Assembly: GCA_000149265.1 (NCBI GenBank)
Contig: CH003412.1
Location: 218,010-282,009, forward strand
Length of the DNA: 64,000 bases
Direction: 5' to 3'
DNA from: Ciona savignyi
Taxonomy: Eukaryota > Chordata > Ascidiacea > Phlebobranchia > Cionidae
Part shown: positions 57,136-64,000 of the stretch, piece by piece
How the letters are laid out: each line of letters starts with the position of its first letter
How positions within the stretch are numbered: the first letter of the stretch is position 1
Notes under the pieces: generated by a model
Databases searched by the model: none
What the model saw: the letters and a program-made list of their open reading frames with translations, nothing else
What the model was told of the DNA's origin: nothing
Position numbers and translations under genes: made by a program

Positions 57136-58292
57136 CCAATTGCTTATACTGGTATGTGGGCAAAAACAATTAATCAAAACAAACCTAAAAAGAGTTTGCT
57201 GTTATCTAGTTTTTAGCAATAAATCACCATAATAACACCCTAAACACGTTATAGAATTTAACTTTGACGTAAAGAGCAGGGCAAATTACAAGATTCAACG
57301 TTAACAAATAAACAACTAACCTCTACATCCATGCGCAATGAGCTTTATAAGATTCCAGCGTAATTGTATTGTTCACGAACTCCCCTTTAGAAAGTCAACA
57401 TAGAAAAACTTGATAACACCTTACAAGTCAACTTTTTCCCTTGAGCTCCTATTGTGTAAGGCTATCGACCTTATCGGATTTTCGAGCTGAAAAGCTACGG
57501 TACGTCACCGTCATCATAAACCCTACGCGCTGTCTGTTAATCGAAGGTTAAATACACGTCGTTGCAGTTACTATAATCCGCAGGTCATTTCGACAAAAAC
57601 AACTTTGATGTACCAAAATCTATTTGATGTTTTATTGGCTTGCGACCTATCACGATTTTAGAAATATACTTTAAAATTAGTGAAACACATTTAACGAACT
57701 TTTAAATAAAAATTCCTATAAAATCCATATATGTTAATTATAAGAAGTGGTGGATAAAAAATAATGAAAATGTATTTGATATCGGTGAACGAAGGTAAAT
57801 TAAATTCTTCTAGGCAAAACGTATTTGTTCATTAAATATATACCTGATCGGCTTTACCTCTTTAATATTTTATTACATTGACTTTAATCATTTTTCAATC
57901 TCTACTTTTTGTACCTGAAAACAAACTGAATAACATTTTTTAAACGCTGTAGAATTTGCCTTCTGTCACTATTATCACACCGCAGTGCTTTCTTTGAACA
58001 AAACTGGTCAAACTAGTCTATTTACTCTAGAAAGCTATGCGAACAATAAAACTGACACTGAAGAGTAAATCAAATTTCCGTGAATAATTAACTACGATTC
58101 TTTAGATTGACAATGGAAGTATATTGAAAACCATTTCAATAACAATACTTATATTCATAACATGGCACAAAAAATCTTCCTTTCACAATCACATACAAAA
58201 AATGAATCAAGCCATTTTGATTTAAATTTTTAGTAGAGATGATTGCTGCTCTTGGCATGCTGAACATTTTTCCATCATTTATCAAAAGCTCT
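57136..58292. other. Region between DIXDC1 start and RBBP5 stop
   Basis: 1.16 kb between two reverse-strand genes. It should hold the DIXDC1 promoter and any 5' UTR exon as well as the RBBP5 3' UTR. It is AT-rich except for about 57430-57600. No SINE or coding exon was recognised. Confidence 0.45.
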
Positions 58293-61200
58293 TTAAAATC
58301 CAGCGATGGTGGTGCCCATAGTCAGAATGTCGTCGCTACTTTTGTTTTGTCGAACTTTGGATCGGTTTTTAACTAAAAATGCCAAAAAAACAACAAATAT
58401 ATAATTAAAACTTACAAATCTACATGTATTAGTACATTTAAATATTTGCTGTTAATATATTTTCCAAGCCAAAGGATAAATAATAGTTTCTATCATTTCT
58501 AATCTTGACGAAAAACTTTTAAATTTGCTTTAATAGCCATTATTAAATATTGGGGCAAAAAGGGATAAACTTAACTAAACGAAATGTTTAAGGTTACACA
58601 AAAGCCAGTGATGAAGGGTAAGAAACTTATTGCTTTAACTGTTACTTTAGAAGTGTTGATAAAAATCACGAGTGACCAAATATAACATACTGTATAAAAG
58701 TTTCCACTATCAGAATAATTCTACTGTACATCTATGCAATATCCTTTGTGTTTTTAATTGGTCAGTTTGTATACAAATAAAACTATCTGAACAAAATAAG
58801 AAGATTTTATATCAAACCTTCTTTTGGTGGTTTCCCCGGTTTATTCCGCCCACTAGTGTTTCTTTTCTTGGGTTTCTTTGCCCCGGACAACAAAGGATGT
58901 TCTTCTCCATCAGGAGTTCCGTTGAGCTTTATATTTTGAACCTGCAAATATTATGTTTATTTCTTTACTTGTAGCTAAAGAATGGGGGCTTAGCAATAAC
59001 AGAAAAGAGTGCAACCGTTATAATTTGTGATTATACTTTAAAATGTTAGTTTATTTGTTTACTAGTGTAGCTAAACAGTTGAGCGGCCCCAGAACTAACA
59101 AAAAAACAAGGAGTAAAACTGTAACTTTACCTACAGGCTTAAAAAAGTGTTGCACTCAATTACATAAAGGCTGATTTAGCTAAACAATTATCGAATTTAA
59201 AACTTACAGAATAGGGTTCAAAATCACAACCTTTACCCACTGGCCTAAACAAAATGGATTGCTTAATGTGTTATTTTGTTACAATGTTAGAACATGAAGT
59301 ATATCTCTATCTTTTTACACTTAGTTGTCAAGTCCACATGTAGCCTAAAAAATATGCAATGTAATAATTATTTTTAAATAAAACAAACTAATATGTTAAA
59401 AACAATTTTTTGTTGTAAACAAATTTTAATAAGGTGTTTGCAAAATAATAAAAACAAAGTACAGGTTTGTAAAAGAGTTATTTACCTTTTGCTTTTTAGC
59501 AGAAGGTTCCGCAGGACTTGGCTGAAATATTAAAGAACATTTACCAACTTGTGTTTGACCGATTAGCGTAGTTGGTTAGTGCATTGCCTTTCAGTCGAAG
59601 TGTTGCTTGTTTTGAAAACGGATCACTAGATAGTCACTTGTGTCCTTGGGAAAGGCACTTAACATACATTGTTTTCCCAGTGGAAAGATGAATTTTACTA
59701 AATTAAAGGAATGTTTAAATAATACACAAAACGCTGCAATAGCTTTGGTAACCGGACAGTGAGCGCGAGGTGATTTGACGATTACTCGTATGTTAACCCC
59801 CTTGCGTTTTCCCATTCACAGGCAATCGGAATAAACATATATAACCTATTCTATCCCCAACACAAGGTTAATTAAAAAAAAAAATTTCCAGCTTGTAAAC
59901 AATGTAAGTATTTTTTTAATATTTTTAAAAATACCTTTCTGGCATCACTATTATGACTTAAACAGAATGATAGGAGCTTAAAATCCAATAATATTAATAA
60001 AATAAATAAAAATTTTAACAAGATGATGTGCAACAACACTTGACATCACCTCATAATAATAATTGTGAGATAAAATATAACCAGCACCATGGTACCTGAT
60101 TGGTTGGGTCAACAGGCGGTAAAAGAACATTTTCTTCCGGTTCATCGATTTCAGGGGAAATTGGGAGAAACTCGAGGCAATCCGGATCTTGCTCGTCCTC
60201 GTCACTGAGCATAGGTGAAATTTTAATACATTTTTAAAGAATTTTAAAATAATGTTGATAAGAAATTAAAAACAATTAAATTAAGTAAATTTTTTAATTT
60301 AAAATTAAATATTTAAAATTAAGTCAATATTTGTAAAAAAAAATAATGTAAGCAATTTTTTAAATGTTTTGAAATTTTTAAATGTTTTAGGAATTAAATG
60401 TGCTATTTACACTGATTTGGTGTTTACAACAAATACCCCAAAAAATTAAACAAAAAACACCTTAACAGACCTCACCAAACCCCACAAAATCTCAACACAC
60501 ACAAAACTTGAACAAACCCCATCATACCCCTTCCGAAAGTCTTCAAATCCATCAAACCTTAACAAACACCACCAACTCATCCATAACCCACCAAACCCCA
60601 CCTGCTGCAGAAAGCTCGAATTGGATCAACGCTCGTCACATCGACCTCCACCTCATCCTCCACCGTGGTCTTTTGCTCCTCATCTTCACTCCGATCTTCA
60701 TCCTCTTCATCGAACTCTGTCTCTTTTTCCTCGTACTCAACATTCTCATCCAACTCGCTGAAATCTGGAGCAAACGCGCTCCAATTTTCCTACAGGGATC
60801 GGGGGATATTTTTGGAATCTTTTTTGGACTATTTTGGTGGATTAAACATTTTTTAAAAACCATTTAAAAATGTTCTTATACTTCTAAAAAATAAACAATT
60901 TAAAACTTTTTACACTTCAAAATTAAAAAAGGAATTTGCAATTTTTTTTAAAGCAATTTTTTGAACCAAAGTAAATGTTGCAGGTTGATAACAATCATTT
61001 ACAGTGTAAGTCACTTACCACTTGATTTTGAGCCCACACTGACACAACACCACTGGATATGGAGCACAAGATTGGTCGGATGGGATGCCACTGGAAATTC
61101 AAGTTTTAGGATAAAATACCAATGGAAAAGATTGGTGTAGATTGAAGTAAGACGATGTGAACAAACAAAAAAACAGTGTATTTTACTATTTATCACATAC

Positions 61201-61637
61201 ACATTTGTCATTGATATCTGGTATTTGGAAATCAAGAAACAAATTTAACTCAATTGCAGACCTAGGTATCTACAATCTACAAAGGCAAGATGAACCATAT
61301 TTACCCTTCCTAGGTGCATACATTAAACAACATAATCTAAATTTTAAAACACCGTACATTAAGATAACCAAACATGTTACCAATTTATCTAAAACAAGTT
61401 CCAACACATTAAACAACATAATAGTAATACCAGTCTATTTTAAAATACCATCCATATAGAGACCAAGTTATCAGCAAACTCACCACGACATCAAGTAACT
61501 GTTCCCCTCGCATTCCCTGCAATATCTTCACCAGATTTCCAACACTTTTCTCCCACACATACAGCTGGTGTTGTTTGGCAGACCCAGCACAAATGAATTC
61601 CCCGTCGCCAGAGAAGCAGCATTTTTTCCATGGAGTT
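58293..61637 (-). CDS. RBBP5: RBBP5, C-terminal part (5' exons not found)
   Basis: Seven reverse-strand exons, 5' to 3': 61637-61484, 61090-61019, 60789-60602, 60204-60096, 59521-59486, 58941-58818, 58372-58293. They make 763 nt, 253 residues plus stop; the first exon begins at phase 2. They cover the last beta-propeller blades (WKKCCFSGDGEFICAGSAK, WEKSVGNLVKILQGMRGE, WHPIRPILCSISSGVVSVW). Then come ENWSAFAPDFSELDENVEYE, the acidic hinge (long D/E runs) and DVTSVDP, which in RBBP5 contacts ASH2L and the MLL/SET1 enzyme. The EHPLLSG motif and a basic tail follow. RBBP5 is a core subunit of H3K4 methyltransferase complexes (the WRAD module). About 260 N-terminal residues expected from the family were not found between 61638 and 64000. 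Confidence 0.92.
59555..59860 (+). repeat. SINE family 1, best copy with tRNA head (RBBP5 intron)
   Basis: The clearest evidence of tRNA origin. The head 'gaccgattagcgtagttggt' contains the A-box pattern TAGCGTAGTTGG and is followed about 35 bp later by a degenerate B box (tgttttgaaaac). Then come all body blocks: 'aaggcacttaacatacattg', 'ctgcaatagctttggtaacc', 'atgttaacccccttgcgt', 'cattcacaggcaatcgg' and 'ataaacatatataacc'. Confidence 0.85.
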
Positions 61638-62887
61638 CTGGAGTTTAGTTTGATTTTAATTTTCACTCATTTATTTCATTAAAGAAAAGAGCACAATTAT
61701 GTAAAATAGCACAAAAACAGCAAACCTACAATGGTTAAAACACGTCGGTAAATGCACATGGTATAATATAAAAAAAGTTAGGTGGCCATTAAACCTTACA
61801 TTTAGCAAATGGCGGTGCATTGTAATATATATTGAACTCTTAAAACTTTTAACATTAGTTGCCAGTTAAGTGTTTTCTGAATCTAATCATTTTATGACAC
61901 CAAAGCAGTTTGAGTGTGTCTGAGAAGTTATATTTATGACACTGAGCAGTATTTTAATGGAGGTCTCTATTTCAGCCAAAAGGGCTGGCATTATTAGAAT
62001 CTTCCAATACTTTTATTGGAGAAATTTATGTTTATCCCTGTTAACGGGAAAATGCAATGGACGTTATCACAGGCAATTGTCAGTTTACCCCTCGTCCACT
62101 GTCAGGTTACCGGAGCTACTGCAGTCTGCTGTGTATGATTAAGAATTTCTTTTAGTTTTAGTGGAACCCTACTGGGTTAAGGTAATCTCCGTTAGGTGTC
62201 TTGCCAGACTACAAAACTGACTAGCTAGCGACCAGCGATTGTTCCTTTGACCGTTTTCCAAGAAAAAAATATTTGGTTGCAATAGATCATTTTTTTAATT
62301 TTATAAATATATGGTGTTAGTTATAACACAACAACTAATAATAAATCAACGAAAAAATCTTACTGCTTACAAGTGACCTTAAAAACAACAATAAAATATA
62401 TATTAAACAACAACTTAGTACAAAGTATACAAGAGTTCTGGAGAAATTTATATTAAAATTATATTAAAGTCAGAAAAACATTATTTATCATATTTTATTT
62501 TCATTCAAGCTGCTAAGACATGGATTCATTGATTTAATAAGTCAAGTTACATTACCGAGTTTTAAAATAACCAATCACATATTGGTTGGTTCTTTGGCTT
62601 TCAATCATGAAAATTTGCGTTCTAATATAGGATTTCCTACTTTTTAAACTAATATTGCGACTGCCTTCAGCTCATTAGTTTAACTCCCTGTTCGGCGGTA
62701 ATGATTTTATTGACCGGGAGTTATCGTTCGAGTACCTGTGCAACAGGGTTGACTGTAATTAAATACGACTTCCGGAATAATGGGAAAAAAAAGAGCGGCC
62801 TAATTGCATGTCTTGTCCTCCTGGGGATACCTGGATCAATAGAAGGGCAGTCGCGGTGTCAGAAGAGTTTTTGCGCCAGAATTAATC
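61638..62887. other. Region upstream of the last found RBBP5 exon
   Basis: Contains a reverse SINE copy at about 62010-62245 and AT-rich sequence. I looked on the reverse strand for the missing RBBP5 propeller exons and saw none. Part of this must be RBBP5 intron. Confidence 0.45.
62010..62245 (-). repeat. SINE family 1 upstream of RBBP5 exon
   Basis: Good reverse copy: 'gagaaatttatgtttatccc', 'ggaaaatgcaatggacgtta', 'actgtcaggttaccggagct', 'gcagtctgctgtgtatga' and 'ctgactagctagcgaccag'. Confidence 0.75.
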
Positions 62888-64000
62888 ATGTTTGCGGCAC
62901 GCAGTATTTTGGCGCAGCGGAAAAACTCGAAGTGCAGTTACTACCTCAACAAAGAGAAGGAAAGGCAGGAAAAACTGTAAGTATAAGCCCTATTGGCTTA
63001 TAATTTGATTTTTTTATGATTATTTATTGTATAAGTGGTCCCGTTATTTCCTTGGTAGTAACAATTGAATGAAGAAAAGAAACATTTTTATATACATTAC
63101 ATAAATAGACTGAACTTTAAGTTAAAGCTAGCGAGCTGAAAAAGCTTTATTCTAATAAAAAAATTATTATTTTGATTTTTTTCAACTGGCTTTGTCTTTT
63201 GTTTTTAATGTTAGTTGTTAGAATTTAGAAAGGCTTCTCGTATCAAAATCAAAATTATTTAAAAGCTTTTAGTAATTGACCTGATTTAAAATTTTACTGC
63301 AACTCTATACTATGGCTCCCATTATAACCCAGCATTGGAGAGATACTGAAAAAATAATGTAGTAATTTTGAAGTGATTTTTATAATTAAGTTTATTGATT
63401 AATCATTAGGTTTAGCAGCCATATCTTGCTATCTCCGCTACGGGAAATAGTTTAATTGAATAATTGATGTTTCGTTGGTTTAACTACTCGAACTTTATTG
63501 CCGTTTACCTGTTTCTGATGAATTATTTTTTGGGGGCTGAAATTTTGTTAAACTTTTTTAATAGGTATTATTGTCAGCATTAAAAAAAAATGACGAAAAT
63601 AATGTTGTAATTGAATAAGGCTGGATAAAGAGTTCGTTTTGATAATATTTGTGGAAATTATTAATTTCAAATGACAATCTAACAGGTGCCTTATCAGATT
63701 CCTTGATTAGTGATTTGGCGCGAATGTAAAATAATAAATTGCAGACAAAACCGAATGATAAATTATCCATGAGACGAGTTTAATTTGTCAAATCGTACAA
63801 ACATTTTTTTTAACTACCGATTTTTTAACTACCGATTTTTTGAATTACCGATTTTTTTAACTACCAATTTTTCAACTAACATTGTTGTCATCTTCTTTAG
63901 TGCATGGAGTGTTTACAAAATTCATGTGAAAGGGAAAATAAATTTTCGGTCGTGCGAAATGGTTGGGGTGGCTGGGAGCACTGTTTTCATGGGAATTGGA
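62888..64000 (+). CDS. Possible 5' end of an unidentified gene (partial)
   Basis: A possible first exon at 62888-62976 starts with ATG and reads MFAARSILAQRKNSKC… for 29 codons plus two bases, ending at a gtaagt donor. A second exon would start at 63901 after a tcttctttag acceptor. It stays open to the window edge (AWSVYKIHVKGKINF, then MVGVAGSTVFMGIG), and the phases join to give Leu at the junction. The beginning is basic with no acidic residue for the first 20 positions, as in mitochondrial presequences, and the edge of the window looks like the start of a membrane helix. I do not recognise the family. The placement conflicts with the expectation that RBBP5 exons continue rightwards, so one of the two readings may be wrong. 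Confidence 0.3.
62977..63900. other. AT-rich right-edge stretch with short tandem repeat
   Basis: No exon seen on either strand. At 63811-63880 there are four to five imperfect copies of a 16-18-bp unit 'taactaccgatttttt', directly in front of the possible acceptor at 63900. Confidence 0.5.

Noticed and set aside
60508..60867. A 119-codon + strand frame with hydrophobic stretches
   Set aside because: It is antisense to the acidic exon of RBBP5 (60789-60602). The hydrophobicity is a shadow of D/E-rich codons on the coding strand.
1..64000. CRISPR arrays, bacterial operons, prophages or riboswitches
   Set aside because: The window is intron-rich animal DNA. No regularly spaced direct repeats with unique spacers and no bacterial gene organisation were seen.

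Overview
This is animal nuclear DNA, AT-rich, with short GT-AG introns (mostly 100-900 bp) and closely packed single-copy genes. Gene content (an MS4A-like tetraspanner, CLCA, CPAMD8, DIXDC1, NUP88, RBBP5), compactness and the many copies of a tRNA-derived SINE suggest a chordate with a small genome. A tunicate such as Ciona is the likeliest source; this is inference, since no species-diagnostic sequence was compared.

Layout, left to right. 1-6.1 kb: the last membrane exon of one MS4A-like gene, then a complete seven-exon MS4A-like gene (+). 7.5-11.9 kb: four tandem J-domain genes (+), each with an uninterrupted coding region and one C-terminal membrane helix, resembling vertebrate DNAJC4. 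12.2-19.8 kb: NUP88 (+, 13 exons). 21.5-33.3 kb: a CLCA-type secreted metalloprotease with a VWA domain (+, 18 exons). 34.9-50.2 kb: CPAMD8 (+, 35 exons), a thioester protein of the C3/alpha-2-macroglobulin family with a C-terminal Kazal-like domain. 50.4-57.1 kb: DIXDC1 (-, 14 exons), tail to tail with CPAMD8. 58.3-61.6 kb: the 3' half of RBBP5 (-). 62.9-64.0 kb: a possible first pair of exons of an unidentified + strand gene that leaves the window.

The exon models were assembled by hand from splice sites and protein family similarity. Summed coding lengths of NUP88 (2196 nt), CLCA (2826), CPAMD8 (5271), DIXDC1 (1485) and the MS4A-like gene (618) are all multiples of three with no internal stop, which supports the models strongly.

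Mobile DNA: at least twenty copies or fragments of one tRNA-derived SINE, at least three copies of a second tRNA-Ser-like repeat, a 269-bp hAT-type MITE with a perfect 8-bp target duplication inside NUP88, and a 1.08-kb TTAA-flanked piggyBac-like element inside DIXDC1. The genes do not form one pathway. CLCA and CPAMD8 are neighbouring secreted or extracellular proteins, DIXDC1 belongs to Wnt/Dishevelled-type signalling, RBBP5 to histone H3K4 methylation and NUP88 to nuclear pores. I found no clear evidence of a wholly new system. The most distinctive things are the four-copy membrane J-protein array and the complete invertebrate CPAMD8.
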